A stretch of 64,000 bases of DNA from Adiantum capillus-veneris (GCA_014529385.2 CM043956.1:93297221-93361220), one strand, 5' to 3'; counted from the stretch's first letter, positions 23,501 through 37,168 are shown. Numbers and translations: made by a program. The notes: a model not told the origin generated them from the sequence alone.

Positions 23501-24103
23501 AGTCTATGCGTGTATCATTACTTTGAGGTCTTCGCCCAAACAAGTACAACCATCAATATTTTTTAGATTCCTAGTTTCAAATTGGCTTATTAGGCATTCA
23601 TCCTTGTTTGCAACAACACCTACATGGACAAGAAAGTATATTCTACTAAAAGTAGGGTAAATACTAAAGACATGCTCATCTTTTTCTTGCATTATATAAA
23701 AAACTCACATAGATTTTCTTTACATTTGGCTTTCAAACAGCTTGTAGTTACATTTGACGATTCATTTTAGCTACAAGATATCAACAATACCCTAAATTAT
23801 GACATATCTTGAAGATGTGTTAGTAGACCAGGCCGATTAAAAGTATCACAACTACTTCAATAATAATAAGTCAGACAGAGACATATGAATTATTCTCGCT
23901 AAGGCACTGAAGAGTGGAACACCATCATATAGTTAAAATAAGCATCATATAATTAAAATAAGTTGTTTACATGATTAGGTAGGGAATCAAACCTGCACAC
24001 ACACACACACAGTACAACTTGCATCACACTAGTACAATTTATCATGTGCTAGCTCATATTTATTTAACTATATTATTTAGTACATAATTATTTAAATCTT
24101 GCC

Positions 24104-24460
24104 TCAATCTTCAACCACATTAGAGCCAGAGATGTCGACCAGGTTGATTGTGCGTTTGTAGACAAGCAAATGGTCAATCTCCGCCTCTAAAGCGGCCCTT
24201 CGAGAGCTATCTATGTACCCCCATGTCTCCCACTTGCCCAGAGCTTCTCGTATTGTCTCAAAGCCATCATTGAGTTCCTGGTCTCCGGTGTTGCGAGCGC
24301 GATTAAGGTGGCTGAACATCCGGATCGCCTTGTTTGTGTCACGCTCTCTCTGTGTAAACGTCTTCTTTTCTTCAAGGGGTGCGTTGGGGGGGAGTTTGTG
24401 AAGCTCTTCATGGATTTTTGCAACTACCTCATTACCAGTAGTTGCATATCCTATAGGCAT
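24104..24460 (-). CDS. Hypothetical protein, 118 aa
   Basis: The frame starts at an ATG (24460) and encodes a soluble, charged, probably alpha-helical protein with a segment rich in Lys, Glu and Arg (EEKKTFTQRERDTNK). Base composition is distinctly more GC-rich and CpG-rich than the flanks, which supports coding. I recognise no family. It could be a single-exon gene, a last exon, or a remnant of a mobile element. Confidence 0.4.
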   Translation of the reverse strand: MPIGYATTGNEVVAKIHEELHKLPPNAPLEEKKTFTQRERDTNKAIRMFSHLNRARNTGDQELNDGFETIREALGKWETWGYIDSSRRAALEAEIDHLLVYKRTINLVDISGSNVVED

Positions 24461-24995
24461 TGTATAAGTACAGGGAAAATGAAAAAATCTCTCTTGATTA
24501 GCACCTCCGATTCACTTGTGCAGCATATGGTGCTTGCCTTGTAACATTTCTATAGGCTAAAGCACCATGCTCTCAAAAAGCATTGATAGTGATGGAAGAG
24601 TGGCATGTGTTAGTGACATGAGGGGTCCCATGCAGCATATGCTAACTGCTAAATTGGAGCGTGCAATAATATATGCATGATTTGTCAATATGAATATTAT
24701 AATCGTCTACTACTCCACCACTAACTTTTAAAGTGGGGTGTGCAATAAAATATGCATGATTTGTCACTACGATTATTATTCCCCTATAAGATTTATAAGC
24801 ATCTAAAAGTGCACTGAGTAGACAACACTAACAGCCTCTCTAAGGGCTCAGGAAACACTATGATTATTATTCTTCTATGAATACTATAGGCATATAATAG
24901 TGCAATGAGTAACCACCACTAACTGCCTCTCTAAGGGCTCGGAAAACATTATTTGTGGACCCGGCTTTGGAACCTTTTCACACGCATATGAACAG

Positions 24996-24997
<2 letters not shown>
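24461..24997. repeat. Spacer with degenerate tandem repeat
   Basis: 'gcaataatatatgcatgatt' recurs at about 24662 and 24747, and 'tgcctctctaagggctc(a/g)gg' recurs at about 24833 and 24927. This is a diverged repeat of about 85-105 bp. No gene is visible. Confidence 0.5.
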
Positions 24998-25734
<737 letters not shown>

Positions 25735-25736
<2 letters not shown>

Positions 25737-25965
25737 GTCGGTACTCTCACACCCCGATCCTATCTCTATTTCACAAGTATGTTTTTCTCTCTCCGTCTAA
25801 TCCTTCTTCTCTCTCCTTCCCTCGGTACTTATTTAACATACCACAACGCCACCTTAGAGAGCATACATATGAGTGGAATCCATGCTTCTATAAACTCGAA
25901 AAAGCATCACCTGTAGCAAAAAAACACGAATTGATTAACTCGCAAATAAAATTAACCCCTCTATG
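25735..25965. other. Spacer, nothing recognised
   Basis: CT-rich at its left edge, otherwise AT-rich with no gene. Confidence 0.4.
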
Positions 25966-28900
25966 CTCTACACATACTATGACCCCAAGGGCACAAGGTG
26001 CCCTCTATGTTTTGAAGAAACCCTTCATGATGGTTTTTTGGCAACCTAGGGACCCAGGGCCATAGGGTGCTCTCTATGCTAGTAAAAACACTATTTTCTC
26101 TATATCCTGGAGACTTTGTGGGCTGAAGGCCATAGGTTCCCCTCTATGCTAGTGAGAACCTCTGGTTTCTCTACGTTGACACCCTGTGGCCTGAAGGCCA
26201 TAGGGTTCCTTGTATGCTAGTAAGAAGCTCTCTATGCTCTATGCTCTATATTGACATCCTATGGCCCCATGTATAAAGCACTATTTGGTCTCTCTATGTT
26301 AGTAAGAATAGATCTATGCTCTATATTGGCACCCTATGGCCTGAAGGCCATAGGGTCCCCCGTATGCTAGTAAGTAACTCTCTATATTATGCACATCCTA
26401 TATGTTTTGAAGAAACCCTTCATGAGGGTTTTTTGGCAACCCATGGACCCAGGGCCATAGGATTCTCTCTATGCCATTGAGGAGACCTTGTGGGCTGAAG
26501 GCCATAGGGTCCCCTCTATGCTAGTAAGAACCTCTGTTTTCTCTATGTTGACACCCTATGACCTTTAGGTCATAGGGTTCCCTCTATGATAGTAAGAAGC
26601 TCTCTATGCTCTATGCTCGATATTGACATCCTATGGCCCCAAGGCCACAAGGTGCCCTCATAGTTTTGTAAAAACCCTCATTGTTTTGGCACATTATGCT
26701 CCCAAGTATAAATCACTATTTGGTCTCTCTGTGCTAGCAAGAACCGATCTATGCTCTATATTGGGACCCTATGGTGTTCAGGCCATAGGGTTCTATGTAT
26801 GCTAGTAAGAACCTCTCTATGCTCTACACATCTTATGACCCTAAGGGCACAAGGTGCCTTGTATGTTTTAAAGAGACCCTTCATGAGGGTTTTTTTTGGC
26901 AACCTATGGACCCAGGGCCATAGGGTGCTCTATATGCCAGTAAAAAACACTATTGCTCTATATTGATGAGACCTTGTGGGCTGAAGGCCATAGGGTCCCC
27001 TCTATGCTAGAACCTCTGTTTTCTCTATATTGAGACCCTGTGGCTTGAAGGCCATAGGGTTCCTTCTATGGTAGTAAGAAGCTCTCTATGCTCTATGCTC
27101 TAAATTGACATCCTATGGCCCCAAGGCCACAAGGTGCCCTTATTGTTTTGAAAAAACCCTCATTGTTTTGACACCTTAAGGCCCCATGTATAAAGCACTA
27201 TTTGGTCTCTCTATGCTAGTAAGAACCGATCTATGCTCCATATTGGGAGCCTATAGCCTTCAAGCCATAGAGTCCCCTGTATTCTTGTAAGAACCTCTCT
27301 ATGCTCTACACATCTTAAAGAAACCATTCATGACAGTTTTTTGGCAACCTATGGACGCAGGTCCATAGGGTGCTCTCTATGCCAGTAAAAAACACTATTT
27401 TCTCTACATTGAGGAGACCTTGTGGGCTGAAGGCCATAGGATCCCCTCTATGCTAGTAAGAATCTCTGTTATCTCTATATTGACACCCTGTGGCCTGAAG
27501 GCCATAGGGTTCCCTCTATGGTAGTAAGAAGCTCTCTATGCTCTTTGCTCTATGCTCTACATAGAGATCCTATGGCCCGAAGGCCACAAGGTACCCTCAT
27601 TGTTTCAGATGGAAAGTAGGGCACCTTGTGACCCTAGGGAACATAGGGAATCCTATGGCCCTTGAGATTGTAGATTGTCACCCTATGGCCCTTGGACCAC
27701 AAGGTCTTTAGATGGGAAAGAGGGCATCGAAGGGCCCGAGGGTGGCCTACGTACATAGGGTACACCATGGTGCATATTAACGGGCACCATGGCAGCCCCA
27801 TGCACCTAGGGATCTAGGGCCATAGGATCTCCAAAAGGAACATAGGGAATCATATGGCCCTTGCAATTGTACATTGCCACCCTATGGCACTTGGGCCATA
27901 GGGTCTTCAGATGGAACGTAGGGCACCTTGTGACCCTAGGGAACATAGGGAATCCTATGGCCCTTCAGATTGTAGGTTGTCACCCTATGGCCCTTGGGCC
28001 ACAAGGTCTCTAGATGGGACGTAGAGCACCCTGTGATCCTATGGATATAGGGCCATAGGATCTCCAAAAAAAACATATGGAACCCTATGGCCCTTGAGAT
28101 TGTATAAATACACCCTATGGCCCTTGGGCCACAAGGTCTCAAGATGGAACATAGGGCACCTTTTGATCCTATGGCCATAGGTTCCTTATGTTCCTTTTGG
28201 AGATTTTATGGCGCTAGGGCCATAGGATCTTCAGAAGTAGCATAGAGGGAACCATATGGCCCTTGAGATTGTACATTGACATCCTATGGCTCTTGGGCCA
28301 CACTGTATCTTGATGGGACATAGGGCACCCTGTGATCCTATGTCCGTAGGGCCCTATGTTCCTTTTGGAGATCCTATGGCCTGAGGACCATAGGATCTCC
28401 AAAAGGAACATAGGGAACCCTGTGATCCTATTTCCGTAGGGCCATATGTTCATTTTGGAGATCCTATGGCTCGAGGAACATAGGATCTCCAAAAGGAACA
28501 TAGGGAACCCTGTGATCCTATGTCCGTAGGGCCATATATTCATTTTGGAGATCCTATGGCTCGAGGACCATAGGATCTCCAAAAGGAAAATAGGGAACCC
28601 TATGGCCCTTGAAATTGTACATTCCCACACTATGGCCCTTGGGCCACGAGGTCTCCAATAGGTCACCCTTTGATCCTATGGCCCTAGGTTCTTGATTTTT
28701 CTTTTGGAGATTCTATGGCCCTAGTGCCACCCTATCTTCAAAAGGAACATAGGGAACTCAATGGCCCTTGAGATTGTACATTGCCACCCTAAGGCCCTTG
28801 GGCCACAAGGTCTCTAGATCGGACATAGAGCACCATGTGATCCTATGGCCATAGTGCCATATATATGTTTTGGAGATCCTATGGCCCTATGGCCATAGGA

Positions 28901-29080
28901 TCTTCAATAGGAACATAGGGAACCCTATGACCCTTGAGATTGTACATTGGCACCCTATGGCCAAATGGGACATTGGTCACCCTATAGTACAATGTGAGAC
29001 CACCCTATGGCCTTATGGTCATAGGGTGCCTTAGCGCCATATGTTACTCTTTAGTATGAGGTGAAACCCTATGTAGCCAC
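25966..29080. repeat. GC-palindrome array, cluster 4 (two subfamilies)
   Basis: The left part, to about 27600, has the same spacer subfamily as cluster 3 ('ctatgctagtaagaacctct'). The right part switches to a different spacer ('ctccaaaaggaacataggga', 'cccttgagattgtacattg') with the same palindromic core. This is the largest cluster. Long minus-strand frames in it are translated repeats. Confidence 0.85.
28352..28415. repeat. Perfect inverted repeat, 28-bp arms with 8-nt spacer
   Basis: The left arm (28352-28379) begins CCCTATGTTCC and ends ATCCTATGG. The right arm (28388-28415) begins CCATAGGAT and ends GGAACATAGGG, its exact reverse complement. Shorter versions recur at about 28455-28500 and 28545-28590 (17-bp arms in the last). 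Confidence 0.9.
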
Positions 29081-30580
29081 ACCCTGTCTGCCCTTCTAAA
29101 GATTCAATGTCTAGTTTTATTTTAGTGACTACAAATGAATTTAAAGAAACTAAATTACACCATATCTTACAAGCACATATAGTGTACACTTTCTTTCCCA
29201 CCTTCTTGCCTCTTTTGTTTTTTCCCATCCTCCTACAAAACTGAACCCTAATCCATCCTCATACAACATCGTGCTCTACTTGTCCTCTTACAACGTGTGC
29301 CCAACTCCCCACAACCCAATTACATGTATCCATAGTTTCAGCATTTTCTGTAGTTGTTGTCTTTTGCATTTGCAGGTTTATAATTTTTTGTTGTAATTAG
29401 AGATGTTTGCAATTAGAGTTTTACAATTTTATAGCATTAGGTCACTTATGAGGAGTTTTTTGTTTTACAGATTTAGGTCCCTAATTAGTGTCTTCTGTTT
29501 TATATTTTTAGGTCTCTAATTAGAGTATTCTGTATTACAGTTTTAGATCTCTAATTAGAGATTTTTCTGTTTTATAGTTCTACAGTCTGCAATTTTACAG
29601 TTTTAGAGATGTAATTAATGATTTTTGTTTATTGTTCTAGAGAGAGGTGATTCACAACTTAGCTAAAACGTAATTAGATTAAGAACAATTAAAACCGAAT
29701 TAAGAAAAAAGATTAGGGTTTCTACAGGTTACCTCTGAGTAAATCTGTGTTTGATGAAAACCGGCTGCAGCAGTAGCAAGCAGTAACTTAGGTGTGTTGA
29801 GGCCGCGACGATGATGGTAACAGATCTGTGTTTGGGAGGTCGCGACAGCAGTCCTTCTGTTGAAGGTTGTGGCGATGGCTTTACGTAGATCTGTGTGCGC
29901 ATCGCAACGATGGCGTAGAATTGCATGCGTAGGGAGAGAGGGAGAGAGAGAGCCAGAGAAAGACAAGCTCTGTGTGTGCAGGTTTCTGTGTAGGTCTCGA
30001 GCAAGAAACAAGAGAGAGAAAGAGAGCGATAGCGCGGAAAAAATTGTGGTAGAGAGAGAAAGAGAGAGATAAGGTTAGTTAGGTTAGGTTAGAAATTCAA
30101 AATTTGAATTTTGAATGTAGGGGTTGTTCTCACGGGTTTGCAGTCGAGATTACTAGAGTTTCTAAGCTTTGTGCGAAAATGAGACATAGCTCGTCGGCTC
30201 CGAACTTGAAAGATCTTTTATAAAAAAAAAAAGGTATGGAAAAAAAAAGTTGGTGCAAGGCTTTGTCAATGTTCATATCTTTGTAGTACGAGTGGAACGA
30301 CACCCATGAAGCAAAATTTGACTTCAGAATCATAATCTGCATAGTAAAAAATACACTAAAAATAGCTAAATTAAAAAAAAATTATCCCGAAAATTGTGCG
30401 CTATTTTTTTGTCCGATATCAATAAGTGTATTTCAAAACCCATTATGACAAAGTTTGTCATAGCGAATTTTTTTTAAATTTTTTTTTAAATTACTTTTTA
30501 ATTATTTTTTAAATTTATGCCACTTACGGATATCTCTTGAATGGCTGAAATTGTTATGAAGACACCTCAGCCACCTCTGG
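29081..30580. other. AT-rich spacer with degenerate repeats, no gene supported
   Basis: At about 29400-29640 a phrase of about 60 bp ('aggtctctaattagag' with 'tgttttacag') is repeated four or five times. At 29740-30080 a slightly GC-richer, CpG-containing stretch repeats 'agatctgtgt'. Frames on both strands there lack recognisable motifs. The rest is AT-rich. Confidence 0.45.
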
Positions 30581-32150
30581 GCTCACACCATAGGACGACA
30601 ATGTTGGAGGTCAAGGATCAAAGCGTGCACTCAGTTCCATTTGAAAATCCTATGTCCTAGGGTGGCAATGTGAGCTTGTGGACCTAGGGCCATAGGGTGG
30701 CAATGTATAAGCTCAAGAGCCATAAGTTGCCCTATATTCCATTTGGAAATCCTATGGCCCTAGGGTTTAGGGGCGACAATAGATAAGCTCCAATACATAG
30801 CCCTATGTTCCAGTTAGAGATCCTATGGCCCTAGGTCCACGACAATGTATAAGCTCAAGAGCCATACGTTGCCCTACTTTGTAGTTGGAGATCCTATGGC
30901 CCTAGGGTCATGGGGTGGCAATATGTAAGCTCAAGGGCCATAGGGTGCCACATGTCCCATATGGAGATTCTACTGCCCTAGGGCCATGGGGTGGCAATGT
31001 ATAAGCTCAATGGCCATACATTGCCTATGTTCCATTCGGAAATCCTATGGCCCTAGGGTAATGGGGTGGCAATGTATAAGCTCAAGGGCCATACATTGCC
31101 TATGTTCCATTTGGAAATCCTATGGCCCTAGGGTCATGGGGTGCCACATGTCCCATATAGAGATCCTATGGCCCTAGGGCCATGGGGCTGCATTGATATC
31201 TTGGCCACCCTTAAACCCACACCCTTGAGCTTAGGGGCCTTAGGTTCTCTTATTGTATGTTGTGAGATCTTGTGGCCCTAGGGCCATAGGGTGGCAATGT
31301 ATAAGCTCAAGGGCCATACATTACCTATGTTCCATTTGGAAATCCTATGGCCCTAGGGTCATGGGGTGGCAATGTATAAGCTCAAGGGCCATACGGTGCC
31401 ACATGTTCCATATAGAGATCCTATGGCCCTAGGGCCATGGGGCTGCATTGATATCTTGGCCACCTTTGACATCGTGGCCATAGGTTTTCTTTTTGTATGT
31501 TTTGAAGTCTTGTGGCCCTAGGGCCATAGGGTGTCAATGATCACACCCTTGGGCTTAGGGCCATAGGTTGTCTTTTTGTATGTTTTGAAGTCTTGTGGCC
31601 CTAGAGCCATAGGGTGTCAATGCTCACACCCTTGGGCTTAGGGCCATAGGTTGTCTTTTTGTATGTTTTTAAGTCTTGTGGCCCTAGGGCCATAGGGTGT
31701 CAATGTATAAGCTCAAGCGCCATACGTTGCCCTATGTTCCATTTGGAAATCCTATAGCCCTAGGGTCATGGGGTTGCAATGTATAAGCTCAAGGGCCATA
31801 CATTGTCGTATGTTTCATTTGGAGATCTTATGGCCCTAGGGTCATGTGGTGCCATAGGATGTATATATACTTGACATGACACTCCGTGAGGTGATCTTGA
31901 GGACAACCCTATGGCCTTCAGGCCTTAGGGAGCTAATATAGAGAAAATATGCTTTATACCGGCATAGAGAGATATGGCCCTGGCGCCATAGCAAAACAAT
32001 GAGGGTTTTTTGGAAACAATGAGGGTGCCTTGTGGTCTAGGGCCCATAGGAAGTCAATATAGATCACAGAGCATATACGATAGAGCATAGAGCACAAAGA
32101 GATTCTTAGTAGCATAGAGGGAACCCTATGACCTTCAGGCCACAGGGTGC
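30581..32150. repeat. GC-palindrome array, cluster 5
   Basis: Units of about 75-80 bp contain 'tggcaatgtataagctcaag', 'ttccatttggaaatcctatg' and the palindromic core, a spacer not shared with other clusters. From about 31930 to 32150 it switches to an inverted copy of the cluster 3 type. It ends about 100 bp before the transposase-like gene at 32258. Confidence 0.85.
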
Positions 32151-32257
32151 TTCTCATGAAACACCCACATACATACTTGTTATGCTTTATGCTACGTAAA
32201 TCAATATACTCTACAAGCGGTTTTCTTAACAATTATTCTTGCAATCTTCTTGCAGGT

Positions 32258-35200
32258 ATGGCTAATTTCAATCATGGTGATAGAGTGTGCATGTTTGTAG
32301 CGACACAAAAGGTTGCCATTGGGACTGTATTTGAAATGGATCCAAGTGCATATTGTTCTGGAATGCTTATTGGGGAAGGCAATGTATTGGTGTTAGTTTA
32401 TTTGTGTTTTGAAAAGAAAGCACTCATCCCTTTTCCAACAATGGATGCATTGACAGTGGGAGATGCTTTTCATAGTATTGTGAAATGGAGTAGTGGGTTG
32501 TTGCAGCATATAAATGAGATGCAATACAAAGGGGCTTCTATGCATGAGGCTGACAAAGCAGAAGGAGCATTGGATGCACAATGTAATGGAATGAGCTACA
32601 GAGAGGTTTGGAAGGATAAGAGGGTTCAACTTTGGGATGAAAGCAAAACACATGTAGTAGCCGAAGGGGTTGTCATGTACATGTGTCCGTTTGACTCTGT
32701 AAACTTTGGTGAGCTAGGTGAAGATAACATTGGTATTGGTATCGAAACATCCTAAGCAGATGAGGCTACTATTTCTGCAGAAGCTAGTGTATGCAACATT
32801 AATCTAGTTTGTTGGCCTATCAAGAGAGTGACAACTATGATGGAAAAGAATTGTTATGCTATGAGGATCTACATGCTATGCATGCATTACAAGACATATG
32901 CATTGAATCAACTTATTTGGTAGAGCCTATTTCAAAAAAGAGGAAATATTGCTTTGTAAATAGGAAGCCAAAAATGTCAGTGAAAGCTTCTAAGAGATCC
33001 AATCAAGCATCTCTAGCACCTGTCCAGCTTGTTTCAACCATAGATTGTTGTTCCAAAAGGTGTTGTCAATATGCCAATCGAGATAAGGTCATGGCTATGA
33101 GCAATGAATTTTGGGGACAGAGTTTGCAAAATAGAACAAACTATGCGTATGATACAATGTTGACTGCATGGCGTGAGAACAAAACAACTACAAAGACATG
33201 CTATGTGTTTTATTTTACTGGCAGTGAGGTTTGCAGTAGAGCTTGGTACGAAATTCATGGCATTCCAAAAACTTCATTTTATCGTTACCGTGAACATTTT
33301 GAGAATGGGGTTAGACGCTCAGTGCATGGTAATGATGGTGTCATGAGAAAAGGAAGAGACCATACAAAAATGGGAAGGGCATTGATGTGCTCTTTTGTTG
33401 ATGAAAACTCGGAGAGAATGCCACATAAGAGTAGAACCATGGAAGATGGTACTAGGGAAACTTTGCTTGCAATACCAAACATGTACAAGCAAGTAGACAT
33501 TTTACATGATGTCAATAAAATACTTGACAGTATGAATCTCAAGCCAATGTCTAGCACGGTATTCAATAGGATTTGGAATACAGAGTTTGCTAATGTGACA
33601 TTGTCAAAAACAAGTGAGTTCTCCAAATGTGTTGTGTGTAGTCGGATAAAGTCTCAACTAGAGTCAACAAAGGATGACGAGATGATTGCACGTTTGAAGG
33701 ATGAACGTCGAATTCACATGTTGCAACAACAAAGTTGTAGGAATGTGTACTACACTTGGCGTAAGTTCTCCCAGTTGCAAAAGGATAAGTATTTATGCAT
33801 TATACATGATAAAATGGATCAAAAAAAGACAACAATATCTAGGTTGCGTGTGAACTCAAAAGATTATGCGAATTCATATCAATTGCAAGTATCATTAACA
33901 GGTATGATAACACATGGACATGGTCATGGAATGTATGGTCAATTCTCACTTATTAATGGTCTATGGCCTTCAGATCCCAATGCTACAATTGGTTCCCTTG
34001 CATTATGCTTACAGAATCTGGAAAGAACAGAAAACCATGGACAAGGAGATTTATGCCATGACGGTATGCCACGCAGCAATGTAACATTATTCAATGCATT
34101 GAACTCAAGGAGAGCTCTAGACCTCCAAAACAAAATGAAGCAAGAGCGTGAGAGGAATGCATCAACAATGACACCACCGTTGTCCATCCAGGGATGTAAT
34201 GAAGAGATTGTATACATACAATCAACTTCCTCTCAATGTGTTGTGGATACCATATCCACTCCTGTATTTCAAAAATTGCATGGGAATCTTTTGCTACAGC
34301 TAGATAATTGTGCAGGAGAGAATAAAAATCGATATTTGTTTGCATACTTATCCTTGTTAGTAGCAAAAGGCGTTTTCAAAACCGTGCATTTGGGATTCTT
34401 AATGGTGGGTCATACACATGAGGACATAGATGCAATGTTTAGTAGGTTCTCAGAAAGATTGCGAACAGGAATGACGTTCACTTTTCCACATCTGATGGAA
34501 CATTTTCAAAAATGTGAAAGCTCGGCTTCAACACCATTTTTTATGACACAAGTTCCCGACTTTAAATCCTTTGTGCAAGGGTACATGTGTGACAGACAAG
34601 ATGCTCTAGTCGGACACTCTAAGCCACTTCAATTTCATTTCTATATGCAAGGTGAAGTCCCAGTAATGCAGTACAAAATTCATCCCAAATCACCCGATTG
34701 GATGCCAAAGGAGTTGGGAATTGAGTTGTGGAAAAAAGATGACCAGGGAAAACCAAAATTACTAACAGGCTGTCCATATGTGGTACCTATAGCAGACTAT
34801 GTGAGAGATAGTCCGCTTGTTATTCAAGGGATTAAGTCATATCTTGAATTTTGGAAAAGATGTTCTCTATTAAAGGGAAAGGACCATGACTCCACAAAAT
34901 ACATGGAGCCTGTTATCACTTATTGGCAAAACATAATCAATGATCTTGAACGACCAACCAATAAACACATTGGTGAATATACAACATTTTGACCAAAGAC
35001 TGTAGGGAGTCATAGAATGCAAGAGATAGAGGAAGACAGAGATGAGTTTCAAGGATATAAAGAATTGAATGATCACTATGTTGGTACTCAAAGTGCAAGG
35101 CCACAAGAGGCCTTTAGGCCTCAAATTGATGTATGAAAAGGGGATCTTGTTCTTGTGAGACCCGCAGATCCTGAATATTCAATATGGCTAGGAGTGGCAG

Positions 35201-35484
35201 AGTCAAACGTTGATGTAGACAAATCATCTCCTAACTACAAGAAAGTTCTGATTCAGTATTGGGCACCAAAACATCGAAAACGAAATCCCACAATCCAAGA
35301 ACAATATGAGGATTGTTGGAAAAAGAGTTGGTGCTGCAATCTTGCTGACCCAAAGCGTTGGGAGTGTGTTGATACAATTGTATGGTCATGGACTCCAAGG
35401 GGTGGAAGAATTGCGAAAACAATCAAGATCCCATCAAATGTCATGGAGAAGGCACAGGCTAGCTTAATAGGAGAAATTAAATAG
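32258..35484 (+). pseudogene. Tnp1-like plus DUF7869-like transposon protein
   Basis: ATG at 32258 follows an acceptor-like 'cttcttgcag'. The first part (to 32755) resembles the Tnp1/En-Spm region: KVAIGTVFEMDPSAYCSG, then a conserved 'ALIPFP' stretch. The frame ends in TAA and resumes one frame over near 32806, so a frameshift or short intron separates it from an intact 727-codon frame (to 34992). That frame has CVVCSRIKSQ, IIHDKMDQKKT, LDNCAGENKNRY and VGHTHEDIDAMFSRFS, the signature of the DUF7869 family of eukaryotic transposon-type proteins. The three acidic clusters suggest an RNase-H-like core (inference). The same frame continues through TGA at 34990-34992 and TGA at 35134-35136 to 35484, encoding KGDLVLVRPADPEYSIWLG and a tail typical of the same proteins. 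Both TGA codons would be CGA before C-to-T change. A palindrome array lies upstream, tandem repeats downstream. Confidence 0.7.
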
Positions 35485-35534
35485 CATTTCATATCTTGCT
35501 CATTGTTTTATTTCCCCAGCTTATGTATGATTTT

Positions 35535-35798
35535 ATGAAGTATTTTTAAACACCCACATAAAAATAAAAATTCTAAAAGGTGTTTCTCAACACCACCATT
35601 TTCTTGGGAATCTATCTCTTTTATGAAGTGTTTTGAAACACCCACATAAAAATAAAAATTTTAAAAGGTGTTTCTCAACACCACCATTTTCTTGAGAATC
35701 TATCTCTTTTATGAAGTGTTTTGAAACACCCACATAAAAATAAAATTTTTAAAAGGTGTTTCTCAACACCACCATTTTCTTGAGAATATATCTCTTTG
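35535..35798. repeat. Three-copy tandem repeat, 88-bp unit
   Basis: Copies start at 35535, 35623 and 35711 and are nearly identical. Each carries an internal inverted repeat (GAAACACC and GGTGTTTC about 25 bp apart). The array begins 50 bp after the transposon gene ends and may be its subterminal repeat. Confidence 0.9.
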
Positions 35799-36516
35799 TC
35801 ACATTCCCAAATTTTAATGAAAATTTTCCAAATTTAATGGGAAATAGAAATCCACAGGCGTTAAAATTAGTCCCAAAGTTGTGGGATTTTCCCATTTTAT
35901 CTAAAATGGTGTTAAAGGCTCGGAGCCCTCAGAGCCTCCATAGCCAACCATTCTGACCCTCATAAAGCTCACTCTATCTCTCCCTCACGGTTCTCATCCT
36001 ATTTCACCACTACATTTCCTTCAAAGGGAAATTTTGGAAGCAAATCAAAGACACCACTACGGGCTCTGTAGTATATGGTTGCCTCTTTATATGCCACCTA
36101 CTAGAAGCCTCTTCCTCCCTTTTGCACGACCTCAATCTTCTCTACTTCAAGATCTAAGTGGATGATGACTTTGGAGCTTTGGATAGGTTCATCTTCTTCC
36201 CTTGCCTCCCTTTTGAATGCTTACGGGGTGCCCCTTCACAAACACATTAAAATCTCTAGCTCCATTTCCCGTACCGTGCGTTTATTCTCAACATCAAATT
36301 TTACTAAGGTTCCAAATTTGCTTCCAGCAAGCCTCTTGGACTCCTGTTGCCACCAGAACCCTTAAATGCCTATAGTTATATCACTTGGATCTCCTAGCAC
36401 CCTATACCTCAAAAGGAGGACTTCATTATCACCAAACTCAAAAGGTACATCATTAGGGAAATCTCTTTGAATGGGTTCTCCATATCCATAACTTCTTCTA
36501 CCAATGGCTTAGGTCC
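35799..36516. other. No gene supported
   Basis: A 67-codon frame at 36162-36365 and neighbouring frames have some coding character but no motif and are broken by stops. This may be a remnant of an element. Confidence 0.35.
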
Positions 36517-36531
36517 AAGAAGGTCACTTAT

Positions 36532-37168
36532 GTCATCACCCTAGACCACCAAGTAGGGTGGAAACAACTGCTCTTAGGGGACTCACCTTGCCTTCTCTCA
36601 GACTTTTGGAATAGATTTAGAGAAGAATTTTTGTGGATTATTTGGGAAGCTCAAAAATTCTTTCTTATTTGTTCCTAACTTTCAGGCTCCTAGTTTGAAA
36701 ATGTTATTTGTTGGATGCTCTGTGTAGGCTGCCAACCTCAAGCTCGAACAAATGAGGATCTACAGGCATAGAGTCTCAATCCTTGAAGGCTCTCTTGAGC
36801 TTTATGCAAGAAGGGTTAAAGACCTGCAGGGTTTGCAGGAAAACAATGGCTCTCTGGATGTGATATACAATTGGGTGCAAGAGATGAAGGATGAAGTGCT
36901 AGAGCTGGCTAGTAAATATGAAGAGACCTTGAACTTTGTCAATAGGCTCTAGGAGGAAATTGATTGGCTGTGACAAGTGCTAACCTTCAAGATAACTATT
37001 ATATATCCCAGGGATTATGGCAGCCCCTTTTTGTAAAGATACAGGAAACTTTGCTTAGGCCTACGGGCTTTTCCCTTTATGTATTTAACTCTTTACGGAG
37101 TCCATGGGTGATAAGATAATTTTGCCTCTCTCTTATAAATTCAAAGCGCGTATTTGGTAAAAAAAAAA
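36532..37168 (+). mobile_element. Possible poly(A) retroposon with 13-15 bp target duplication
   Basis: The sequence AAGAAGGTCACTTAT occurs at 36517-36531 and again at 37169-37183. The DNA between ends in a run of twelve A. That arrangement is what LINE-mediated insertion leaves. The insert contains a 66-codon charged, coiled-coil-like frame (36752-36952). Against this, an open frame of about 75 codons runs across the supposed left junction (about 36470-36680), so part of the left flank may belong to the same sequence. Confidence 0.5.

Noticed and set aside
28214-28666. 150-codon minus-strand frame with internally repeated protein sequence
   Set aside because: It is the palindrome array translated; the repetition comes from the DNA units.
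29700-30080. Overlapping frames of about 70-103 codons on both strands
   Set aside because: No motif, repeated 'agatctgtgt' units, and openness on both strands point to low-complexity sequence.
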